Positions 5,864-12,823 of a DNA stretch of 15,916 nt are shown here, in pieces (the stretch's first letter is position 1; each line of letters starts with the position of its first letter). Source of the stretch: Lachnospiraceae bacterium (GTDB lineage Bacteria; Bacillota; Clostridia; Lachnospirales; Lachnospiraceae); the NCBI GenBank assembly GCA_024684155.1, contig JAIKXK010000049.1:1-15916 (forward strand). Reading direction: 5' to 3'. The translations under genes were made by a program, and so were the position numbers. The notes under the pieces were generated by a model, which was not told the DNA's origin, searched no databases, and worked only from the letters and a program-made list of their open reading frames with translations.

Positions 5864-8437
5864 TTACTGTTTCAATATCCCCTCAGCTTTTACTCTCTTT
5901 ACTTCCTCATAAAACTCTCTGGATGATATGCGAAGGGCTCCTGCTCCAGCCACAATCACTTGTTCCGCTCCATCGGATGTAACCACAGTTACCTCATGCT
6001 TCGGTATCATCTCATGCACACTGCGTTCTATATAAGAATCTGCAGTCTGCGCTTCCTTTGTGTAAACAACATATATATTGTGATATTTTTCCGAACTACC
6101 AGGATTTCCCTGTACTCGATATGCATCAAATACAACAATCACATCATCCCCAACATATCCCTGGTAATCACATAAAATATCCATTAATTTTCCACGAGCT
6201 GCGGATAAATCCATTTTTGCCAAATCATTTAAATACTCCCAGGCAAAAATAACATTATATCCGTCTACCAAGATGTAACGCTTCTTCTTTTCATACTTTC
6301 TTGGCTTGTATGGTTTTTCCTTTGGTTTGTTATAATCTCTCTCCTTAATTTGACTATATGCAATTGGACTTCGTATCGGTCCAAATTCCCGGACAAAGAT
6401 TTCCTCTAAATCAGAGGTTAAACCGCCGTATCCATCATACACTTTTTTGCTATTTTTTTCATCTGCTTCTTTTATCTTTTGTGGTATATAAAATTCTTCT
6501 TTTTCCCCATCCTCATTTGAAAGTGCATAGGGTAAGTGCATTTTTTCTTCCACCTCAGAGGCAGGTACAATATAACCAACTCCACCAGAGCAAAAAACAC
6601 TTCCTGTAGGATGTCTTCTATCCTCTTCCGGTCGATAGTCTTTTTCCAATATCACTTCCTCTGGATTATGACATACATCATATCCAGCTGCTGTCATGGT
6701 AAGCTGTCCTAATCCTCCTGTGTAGCTTGCCACCTCAGTGGCATAATCCATAGAGGTAGATACCGGCACTCTTCCACGAAGGATTGCTTCATCCCCGATA
6801 ATTTCCGGCGCTTCAATTTTCCCACACATCTGATCTAAGTCTGTCATCGCCCGGCCAATATTTTGTGAAGGTAATCGTAGTTCTATTTTATAATATGGTT
6901 CTAAAAGTAAACTTTCCGCCTTCATCAATCCCTGACGCACTGCTCTTCTTGTGGCTTGGGAAAAATCTCCCCCCTCCGTATGTTTATTATGACTCTTTCC
7001 TGATAAAAGAGTAATTTTTACATCTGTTAAAGTAGAGCCTGTCAACACTCCAACATGACGTCTATGCTGTAAGACAGATAGAATCTGTTGCTGATAATTT
7101 TTTCCCAAGACATCTGTGGAGCAAATATTATCTACAGAAATTCCAGCCCCCCTCTCTAGGGGTTCTATCTTTACATGAACCTCTGCATAATGACGCAATG
7201 GTTCAAAATGACCAATTCCTTCTACCTCATTGCAAATGGTTTCCCGATACATGATTTTTCCAACTCCAAAGGTAACGACACAGCCAAATCTTCTTTTAAT
7301 TTCCTGCTGCAACACCTCTAATTGAAATGGTCCCATTAACTGAATACGAATTTCCCTGGACTCCTCCGAATAATCTAGTTGAAGCGTTGGATCTTCCTCA
7401 CCAATTTCTTTCAAATTCAAAAATAGTTTTCCAGGATCAATTCCTTCCGGAGGCAATATCTCATAAGATAAAACCGGTTCAAGGTAGGCTGCATCTACAT
7501 CTTCTTCTAAACCAAATCCTTCTCCTGCATAGGAATCCTTTAATCCCGTAAAGGTGCAGATATCTCCTGCTTTTGCCTCGGATTTTGTTTCAAACTTATC
7601 TCCGTTATAAAAGCGAATTCCCTGAAGCTTTTCTTCAGAAACCTCTTCCCCCTTATGAGAAAGAAGTTCTTTTACAGAAATTTTTCCTCCTGTAATTTTC
7701 ACATGACTTAAACGCTCTCCGTTTTTATCCCGATCAATTTTATAAATCAGGGCACCAAATTCTTTGTTGTATAATTTCTCCTTTGTATATTCTTCTAAGG
7801 TCTCTAATAGCTCTTCCACCCCTTCTTCTTTTAGGGCAGCTCCAAAAATCACAGGGAAAACGTGTCTAGAATAAATTGCTTTTTCAATTTCTTCTTTTGA
7901 GAGACTGCCCTGTTCAAGATAGCTTTCTAAAAGACTTTCTTCACAGGTTGCAATTTCTTCTTCATCTCCATCTAAACAAACAATGCCTTCTCCTAATTCC
8001 TCTTTTAACTCAGAAAGTAATTCATCCTTGTCTTGTCTTGATATATCCATCTTGTTTACAAAAATAAAGGTAGGCACCTTGTACTCCTGTAGTAATTTCC
8101 ACAGGGTTTTTGTATGACTTTGCACACCATCAATTCCGCTGATTACTAAAATAGCATAGTCTAACACCTTAAGAGTACGTTCCATTTCCGCAGAGAAATC
8201 TACATGCCCCGGTGTATCTAACAGAGTAATTTCCATATCCTTATAGGAAAATCTTGCCTGTTTTGAAAACACCGTAACTCCTCTTTGTCGTTCGATTTCT
8301 TCCCCATCTAAATAACTGTCTTTATGATCCACTCTTCCTAAAGTACGAATGGTTCCGCAGCGATAAAGTAAGGCTTCCGATAATGTAGTTTTTCCCGCAT
8401 CTACGTGAGCTAAGATACCCACTGTTAATTTTTTCAT
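5864..8437 (-). CDS. Tet(M)-type ribosomal GTPase fused to YacP/Rae1-like NYN ribonuclease domain
   Basis: An 857-residue two-part protein. Residues 1 to about 640 follow the EF-G/Tet(M) plan: G1 AHVDAGKTT (10-18), G2 ERQRGVTV (49-56), G3 DTPGH (74-78), G4 NKMD (128-131), G5-like GAAL (199-202), then the beta-barrel, domains III, IV and V. The wording ERQRGVTV and DGVQSHTKTLW is closer to Tet ribosomal protection proteins than to EF-G. After a linker (about 640-715) containing the motif GYGGLTSDLEEIFVREFGPI comes a NYN/PIN-like domain (720-857) with VDGYNVI (Asp725), VVFDAYR (Asp771), TADSYIE (Asp800) and TSDGAEQ (Asp822), the acidic residues expected of a YacP/Rae1 nuclease. Bacillus Rae1 cuts mRNA in the ribosomal A site, so the fusion suggests ribosome-linked mRNA cleavage or rescue; that is inference. 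Tetracycline resistance is possible but unproven. AGGTGAT precedes the ATG by a few bases. First gene of a three-gene operon. Confidence 0.9.
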   Translation of the reverse strand: MKKLTVGILAHVDAGKTTLSEALLYRCGTIRTLGRVDHKDSYLDGEEIERQRGVTVFSKQARFSYKDMEITLLDTPGHVDFSAEMERTLKVLDYAILVISGIDGVQSHTKTLWKLLQEYKVPTFIFVNKMDISRQDKDELLSELKEELGEGIVCLDGDEEEIATCEESLLESYLEQGSLSKEEIEKAIYSRHVFPVIFGAALKEEGVEELLETLEEYTKEKLYNKEFGALIYKIDRDKNGERLSHVKITGGKISVKELLSHKGEEVSEEKLQGIRFYNGDKFETKSEAKAGDICTFTGLKDSYAGEGFGLEEDVDAAYLEPVLSYEILPPEGIDPGKLFLNLKEIGEEDPTLQLDYSEESREIRIQLMGPFQLEVLQQEIKRRFGCVVTFGVGKIMYRETICNEVEGIGHFEPLRHYAEVHVKIEPLERGAGISVDNICSTDVLGKNYQQQILSVLQHRRHVGVLTGSTLTDVKITLLSGKSHNKHTEGGDFSQATRRAVRQGLMKAESLLLEPYYKIELRLPSQNIGRAMTDLDQMCGKIEAPEIIGDEAILRGRVPVSTSMDYATEVASYTGGLGQLTMTAAGYDVCHNPEEVILEKDYRPEEDRRHPTGSVFCSGGVGYIVPASEVEEKMHLPYALSNEDGEKEEFYIPQKIKEADEKNSKKVYDGYGGLTSDLEEIFVREFGPIRSPIAYSQIKERDYNKPKEKPYKPRKYEKKKRYILVDGYNVIFAWEYLNDLAKMDLSAARGKLMDILCDYQGYVGDDVIVVFDAYRVQGNPGSSEKYHNIYVVYTKEAQTADSYIERSVHEMIPKHEVTVVTSDGAEQVIVAGAGALRISSREFYEEVKRVKAEGILKQ

Positions 8438-8449
8438 AAATCACCTAAT

Positions 8450-8483
8450 AAAAAACTCCCCCGACCGCATTGGATCAGGGGAG
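8450..8483 (-). terminator. Intrinsic terminator after the MCP gene, abutting the GTPase gene start
   Basis: On the minus strand an 11-bp stem (8473-8483 with 8456-8466, two G-U pairs, GC-rich base) closes a 6-base loop and is followed by six T residues (8450-8455). It lies about 15 bases after the MCP stop and its T-run ends only 12 bases before the ATG of the GTPase-NYN gene, leaving no room for a promoter after it. Confidence 0.9.
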
Positions 8484-8492
8484 GTTATATCA
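8484..8492 (-). promoter_or_regulatory. Possible extended -10 promoter for the GTPase-NYN operon
   Basis: TGATATAAC on the minus strand fits an extended -10 element (TGnTATAAT with one mismatch). There is no good -35 at 17 bases; a TTGCAA lies upstream at 20 bases. Transcription would start near 8477, inside the 5' arm of the terminator, so transcripts from here could not form the full terminator stem, while read-through from the MCP gene would. This would neatly separate the two operons, but the element is unproven. Confidence 0.35.
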
Positions 8493-8498
8493 CATTCA

Positions 8499-9461
8499 CT
8501 AAACTCTGTTTGCAATTTGTTTTATATAATCCGGATACTGTTCCAGAATATTATTTAAATCCTCAAAGATAAGTCCCTTGCGTGTAATCTGTTCCGACAT
8601 CACTACAATGTTGTCTTCCACTTCATCATAGTATACCTTAGAACCGGTAATCGTATCAACTACACCATCAACTTCATTTGTACAAGTATTAATTACCTCC
8701 ATCATGGAAGCATTTCCATCTTCGATTTCCTGAGCTACAGATTTAATATTTTCTACAATTTCTTCTGTTTCATTAATATGCTCCATAGATTCTGACATGG
8801 CATTTCTTGTACCCTCAATGGAATCCATTAGATTTTGATTGTTTTGAGTCAAGGCCTCCATGCTGACACCAATATCTGCAATCATATCCTTAATTTCAAC
8901 AGAAAGCTTTGTAACCTGATCTGCAACAACAGCAAATCCTCTTCCTGCTTCTCCTGCACGAGCTGCCTCAATAGATGCATTTAGTGCCAAAAGATTTGTT
9001 TGATTTGCAATTCCGTTAATAGCATTTACCTTTTCCTGAATATCATCATAGCTTTTTTGGAACTCATCAAATACCTGTTCCATGGTTCCAATGGTTTCAT
9101 TTACAGAGCCAGAGGAAGCACGAATTTTATCCATGTTTTCATGAGTCTCATCTGCAGTAGCTACCATTCGATTTATAATATCTTCAAACTGACATGTAAT
9201 GTCTGTTACACTATTAAACTGCTCTTTCAATCCCTCTACCGATTCTGTCGCCTGTTGCGACTGATCCTGTACTGCATGGAACGAGTCTCTGATTCGATTC
9301 AAGCCTGCCGTTGTTTCTAACTCCTGCTCCTGCAATATTTTTTCCTGATTGTAAATATATTTTCCAGAATCAATCATAGGATTTAGAATCTCTTTATAAT
9401 TTGGAGATTTTTTCTCTACCCTTTTCTCTTCTTCTACTTCTTTTTTTCCAAATCCAAACAT
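8499..9461 (-). CDS. Soluble methyl-accepting chemotaxis-type signalling protein
   Basis: A 320-residue cytoplasmic chemoreceptor-like protein. The conserved hairpin tip that contacts CheA and CheW is present at about residues 147-183 (NGIANQTNLLALNASIEAAR, then GEAGRGFAVVADQV), flanked by long heptad-rich helices. There is no transmembrane segment, no HAMP domain and no recognisable ligand-binding domain; the N-terminus is a short charged tail (residues 1-20) and the C-terminus lacks a CheR-docking pentapeptide. It therefore probably receives its signal from a partner. The obvious candidate is the FIST protein encoded 12 bases upstream, an arrangement seen for FIST domains elsewhere. The ATG follows GGGGGAG by six bases. 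A terminator follows the stop. Whether it feeds flagellar chemotaxis or another CheA-type pathway cannot be told from the window. Confidence 0.93.
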   Translation of the reverse strand: MFGFGKKEVEEEKRVEKKSPNYKEILNPMIDSGKYIYNQEKILQEQELETTAGLNRIRDSFHAVQDQSQQATESVEGLKEQFNSVTDITCQFEDIINRMVATADETHENMDKIRASSGSVNETIGTMEQVFDEFQKSYDDIQEKVNAINGIANQTNLLALNASIEAARAGEAGRGFAVVADQVTKLSVEIKDMIADIGVSMEALTQNNQNLMDSIEGTRNAMSESMEHINETEEIVENIKSVAQEIEDGNASMMEVINTCTNEVDGVVDTITGSKVYYDEVEDNIVVMSEQITRKGLIFEDLNNILEQYPDYIKQIANRV

Positions 9462-9473
9462 CTTTTACTCCCC

Positions 9474-10568
9474 CTATTCAAATACTGCACAAACCATAGT
9501 CTGATTTACATGCTGACGTTTAAACTGTTCTCCACCTGCAACATAGCCTAAGTTGTTACAAACTTCAGCCATAGAAGCAAAGTAGCGATTCGTATAACCT
9601 TCCTGTTCAAATAAGAGGTAACGATAGATACAGTTGAATGAAATCATGGTATCAATCTTTGCACAGGCATTTCGAATCTCATTTTTTGTATCTTCAATAA
9701 TGGCCTCATAATCCTGTAGTTGCAACACTGTTACAGCATCATTCTCTCCAAACTGCTTATAGTTTACTAAAGATCCATTACTTCCTATGTCATACATAGA
9801 ACAAATATAAACATCGTCTCCTAATACACGGCCCAGAGGTTGCTGAAATACATTTCCAACAATATCTCCTCTAGCCACTCCTGTATCTTCTGCATATACT
9901 TCTGCTGCAGGACGATTGTCTAGCTGTACTAATTCCTTTGTTTCACGATTTACCTTTGTAGCAACATGAGTAGGGAAGTTCGTCCTTGTGTAAATATTTT
10001 CTTTGTACACAAAAACATTTCCAGATAAATTTTTAATTACCATAAAGGCACACGCATTTTCATAAATTGTTCCATTGACGCAGACCTTTGATTTTTTTCC
10101 CTCAGGGGTACCAAAGGTAGTACCTCCTACTAAATCAACGCCATACTTACTTAAAGCAACGTTCATAGTGGAAACCAGTCTCTCCTCGTTATTGGTACAG
10201 ATTTCCAGACAAACGGTGTTGGTTCTATCCGGATCGATTTCCCGTAATGCATTTTCCAAATTATTTAAATCAGAAAGAGGAGCTTTCGCTAAATGCTTCA
10301 TTACTCCTGCACAAATTTTTGCTTCATCTGTAAATGCAGTTGCCACAAATATATTGGTATCATCTACTGTTCCATTGAAATAACATCTTCCAGCAGTACC
10401 AATGGTTTGCGCTGATGGATATCTTTCATGCAATACCTTTGTGAACTCTTCTAAGCGATTGTAATCACAATAGAATAAAATTCCAACTGGTTTTGTTACC
10501 CCCTTAAATACTTCGTCTACTGCAGAAATCACATTGGCATTTCTGCTAATACCTGACTCACTCTTCAT
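9474..10568 (-). CDS. FIST-domain sensory protein
   Basis: A 364-residue protein with FIST_N (roughly residues 25-215) and FIST_C (roughly 220-350) domains, a family predicted to bind small ligands such as amino acids and to pass signals to chemotaxis or nucleotide-second-messenger proteins. Recognisable features are the N-terminal GILFYCDYNRLEEF and TIGTAGRCYFNG segments and the typical C-terminal ending GEQFKRQHVNQTMVCAVFE. No signal peptide or membrane segment is seen. I start at the ATG at 10568 because GGGAGG lies five bases before it (10574-10579); a TTG five codons upstream (10583) is in frame but its codons run through that ribosome binding site. It lies between the GH13 hydrolase and the soluble MCP with gaps of 18 and 12 bases. 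The ligand is unknown. Confidence 0.88.
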   Translation of the reverse strand: MKSESGISRNANVISAVDEVFKGVTKPVGILFYCDYNRLEEFTKVLHERYPSAQTIGTAGRCYFNGTVDDTNIFVATAFTDEAKICAGVMKHLAKAPLSDLNNLENALREIDPDRTNTVCLEICTNNEERLVSTMNVALSKYGVDLVGGTTFGTPEGKKSKVCVNGTIYENACAFMVIKNLSGNVFVYKENIYTRTNFPTHVATKVNRETKELVQLDNRPAAEVYAEDTGVARGDIVGNVFQQPLGRVLGDDVYICSMYDIGSNGSLVNYKQFGENDAVTVLQLQDYEAIIEDTKNEIRNACAKIDTMISFNCIYRYLLFEQEGYTNRYFASMAEVCNNLGYVAGGEQFKRQHVNQTMVCAVFE

Positions 10569-10573
10569 ATCTA

Positions 10574-10579
10574 CCTCCC
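10574..10579 (-). promoter_or_regulatory. Ribosome binding site that decides the FIST start
   Basis: GGGAGG on the minus strand, five bases before the ATG at 10568. It excludes the longer TTG-initiated reading, which would place the site inside the coding region. Confidence 0.8.
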
Positions 10580-10586
10580 ACAATAA

Positions 10587-12626
10587 TTATTCTTTATATC
10601 TTAAAACCACTGCTGAGTATGGCAATAGTTTTAAATGCACACGTCCCTCTTCCACATAGTGGCGAATTGGGAACATAGAATATCCTAACTCATTGGTCAT
10701 AAAAATTTGTTCCATTTCTCCAGATATAGGAACCTCTAACTTCCAAACAGGGACATCTACTTCCATTAAATTTCCACCGGAATTAACTGCTACCATTATC
10801 TTTTCTTCCTTTAGGAATCGTCCGTAGGAAACATAATCTCTTCCTGTAGACAAAAACATAAAAGACCCCTTTTTCAGGGAAGGGTTATTTTTATGCAAAC
10901 TTATCACATCTCTGTGATAGCCAATCAGCACCCGGTCAGCTGTATCCCATGGATAAGTTCTTCGATTATCAGGATCTGTAAATCCTACCACTCCTGCCTC
11001 ATCTCCATAATATAATGTAGGAGCACCGGGCCAGGTCATCTGCATCAAAGAAGCAATCTTTAATACGGATACATTTATTCCATCTGCTGCTGCATCACTT
11101 CCAAGCTGCGCTACACGTCCCACCTTGTGGCTGGTTCTGGTTAAAAATCTGGAATGATCGTGATTATCTAACTGGTTCATTGCGCAGTATAAAGACGGCG
11201 TCATAAACTGAGCCATACAATGAAGCATGGTCATTTCAAAACGCTTGCCATCTCCTAGTGCATGTTCTTCAAATCGATCGGAGTGTTTTTCCATACCTGT
11301 TAGGAAAAAGGAAATAGGTTCCATAAAGGCATCATAATTCATAATGGTATCCCACTGATCTCCCTTTAACCAAGAGGTGGCATCTCCATAATGTTCTGCC
11401 AAAATCACTGCATTAGGATTTGCATCTTTTACTACATCTCGAAACTTTTTCCAAAACTCATGATTGAATTCTTCACTGTGACCGAGATCCGCGGCTACAT
11501 CCAATCTCCATCCATCTACATTGTAAGGTGCAGATACCCATTTTCGACCAATATTCAAAATATATTCTGTTAAATCGTCACTGCCTTCGTAGTTTAATTT
11601 TGGCAATGTATCATGGCCCCACCATCCATCGTAGGTTGGGTTATAAGGCCACTTGTCTTTATGGTTTTCATAAAAATAAAAGAATTCATGATAAGGACTC
11701 TTTTCAGAAATATAAGCCCCATCACTGTATCCTGGCTGGTTTTCATAAATTCGTTCACGATCCAACCATTTATTGAAAGATCCACAATGATTAAACACAC
11801 CATCCAAAATCACCTTCATTCCTCTTGCGTGGATTTTTTCCACAAGAGAAGCAAAGTATTTATTGGAGGCCTCTAAATTCTTTTTATCTGTTACACGTTT
11901 AATGTACTTTGTAGCGTGGCGATTATCATAATCCCCTTCTGCCAAAACATCTCCACCATCCTCTACAATTCGACCATAATGAGGATCTATATAATCGTAA
12001 TCCTGAATATCATATTTATGATTCGAAGGTGAAACAAATAATGGATTAAAGTAAATCACCTCTACACCTAATCCCTGGAGGTAATCCAGTTTTGATTCCA
12101 CACCTTCTAAATCTCCACCATAAAAACTTGCAACATCAAAATCTGCCGGATTCTGCGCCCAGTTTTCTATTCTTCGAACAGGCATGGTAATATAGTGATA
12201 CTCTCCGTCTAAAACATCATTGTCACTATTTCCATCACAGAAACGATCTACTAAAATCTGATACATAACAGCGCCCTTTGCCCATTCCGGTGTAGAAAAA
12301 TCCGGAACAATGGAAAAGGCATACTGCATACGCACCTCTTCAGATACTCCGAATCGGTCATAGTAGCAAATTTCATTTTCACTTCTTATTTCAAAATAAT
12401 AAGTAATGGGATTATTCTTTAGGGTAATTTTGACCTGGTAGTAGGCAAACATTCCGTTTGTCTCCACATAGCCCATAGGAGTGCGCAGTTCACTTGTGCA
12501 CAAATAAACCTCTAAGGGATCATTTTGATCTCCTCGAAATCGAATTGTAACAGATTCGCCTGATTTAGGTTCAGCTGGATAACGAAAGCTCTCCGTTCCA
12601 TCACTAAACAATGCTTCCCTGTTCAT
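10587..12626 (-). CDS. Intracellular GH13 alpha-glucan hydrolase (neopullulanase/cyclomaltodextrinase-like)
   Basis: A 679-residue alpha-amylase family enzyme expected to hydrolyse maltodextrins, cyclodextrins or pullulan-derived oligosaccharides in the cytoplasm. Residues 1 to about 110 form a CBM34-like beta-sandwich; the barrel begins at AVMYQILVDRFCDG (119-132). Conserved regions: LDGVFNHCG (274-282, Asp275), GWRLDVAAD with nucleophile Asp376, ILAEHYGDA with acid/base Glu411, and LDNHDHSRF with stabiliser Asp490. The GGDLEGVESKLDYLQGLGV segment (170-188) is typical of the neopullulanase/cyclomaltodextrinase branch. There is no signal peptide. It is longer than the usual 580-600 residues, with insertions around 220-250 and 300-345. 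GGAG lies seven bases before the ATG. It heads the operon with the FIST and MCP genes; the exact substrate cannot be read from sequence. Confidence 0.92.
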   Translation of the reverse strand: MNREALFSDGTESFRYPAEPKSGESVTIRFRGDQNDPLEVYLCTSELRTPMGYVETNGMFAYYQVKITLKNNPITYYFEIRSENEICYYDRFGVSEEVRMQYAFSIVPDFSTPEWAKGAVMYQILVDRFCDGNSDNDVLDGEYHYITMPVRRIENWAQNPADFDVASFYGGDLEGVESKLDYLQGLGVEVIYFNPLFVSPSNHKYDIQDYDYIDPHYGRIVEDGGDVLAEGDYDNRHATKYIKRVTDKKNLEASNKYFASLVEKIHARGMKVILDGVFNHCGSFNKWLDRERIYENQPGYSDGAYISEKSPYHEFFYFYENHKDKWPYNPTYDGWWGHDTLPKLNYEGSDDLTEYILNIGRKWVSAPYNVDGWRLDVAADLGHSEEFNHEFWKKFRDVVKDANPNAVILAEHYGDATSWLKGDQWDTIMNYDAFMEPISFFLTGMEKHSDRFEEHALGDGKRFEMTMLHCMAQFMTPSLYCAMNQLDNHDHSRFLTRTSHKVGRVAQLGSDAAADGINVSVLKIASLMQMTWPGAPTLYYGDEAGVVGFTDPDNRRTYPWDTADRVLIGYHRDVISLHKNNPSLKKGSFMFLSTGRDYVSYGRFLKEEKIMVAVNSGGNLMEVDVPVWKLEVPISGEMEQIFMTNELGYSMFPIRHYVEEGRVHLKLLPYSAVVLRYKE

Positions 12627-12653
12627 AAACTCACTCCACTCCTTTATAAAATG

Positions 12654-12684
12654 AAAAAAAGACAGCTTCGCGCGCTGCCTTTTT
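12654..12684 (-). terminator. Terminator or attenuator in the GH13 leader
   Basis: On the minus strand GGCAGC pairs with GCTGTC around GCGCGAA, extended by an A5/T5 tract, with seven T residues after it (12654-12660). It ends 27 bases before the GH13 start. It may simply end the tilS-hpt-ftsH transcript, but it lies about 140 bases past the ftsH stop and downstream of the best promoter candidate for the hydrolase, so it may act as an attenuator. The plus strand also shows a T5 run, so weak activity in the other direction is possible. Confidence 0.75.
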
Positions 12685-12699
12685 AGGAGAAGGTATTTC

Positions 12700-12716
12700 T
12701 ACTATGGGGGATAGTA
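12700..12716 (-). other. Small hairpin with a C5 loop in the GH13 leader
   Basis: TACTAT and ATAGTA pair perfectly around CCCCC on the minus strand. A second C-tract (six C) lies about 20 bases upstream of it. No T-run follows, so it is not a terminator. It could be a leader RNA structure or, as DNA, a palindromic protein site; I do not recognise it. Confidence 0.4.
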
Positions 12717-12751
12717 AAAATAAAATGTATTGGGGGGTTTTTACGAATGTA

Positions 12752-12757
12752 ATTATA
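12752..12757 (-). promoter_or_regulatory. Candidate -10 box for the GH13-FIST-MCP operon
   Basis: A perfect TATAAT on the minus strand in the 197-base gap between ftsH and the GH13 gene. There is no good -35 hexamer at 16-18 bases (CAGACT at 17), which would fit an activator-dependent promoter or a chance match. The rest of the gap (12627-12823) holds the two hairpins and the ribosome binding site; I see no small gene and no clear cre catabolite site. Confidence 0.4.
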
Positions 12758-12823
12758 CCGCCCCGTACACCTTAAGTCTGCACAAACTTACCAATTTTGT
12801 ATATTGTTTTTTGTGCATTTTTA

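Noticed and set aside
5864..7750. Calling the GTPase an acquired tetracycline resistance gene
   Set aside because: The similarity to Tet proteins is real, but the NYN fusion, the operon with housekeeping-type nuclease genes and the absence of any mobile element argue for a resident gene; resistance cannot be claimed from sequence.
5864..8437. Calling the GTPase the housekeeping elongation factor EF-G (fusA)
   Set aside because: Its motifs are of the Tet type, it carries an extra nuclease domain, and it is not next to rpsL, rpsG or tuf.
10569..10583. TTG at 10583 as the FIST start
   Set aside because: The added codons run through a GGGAGG site placed correctly for the ATG at 10568.
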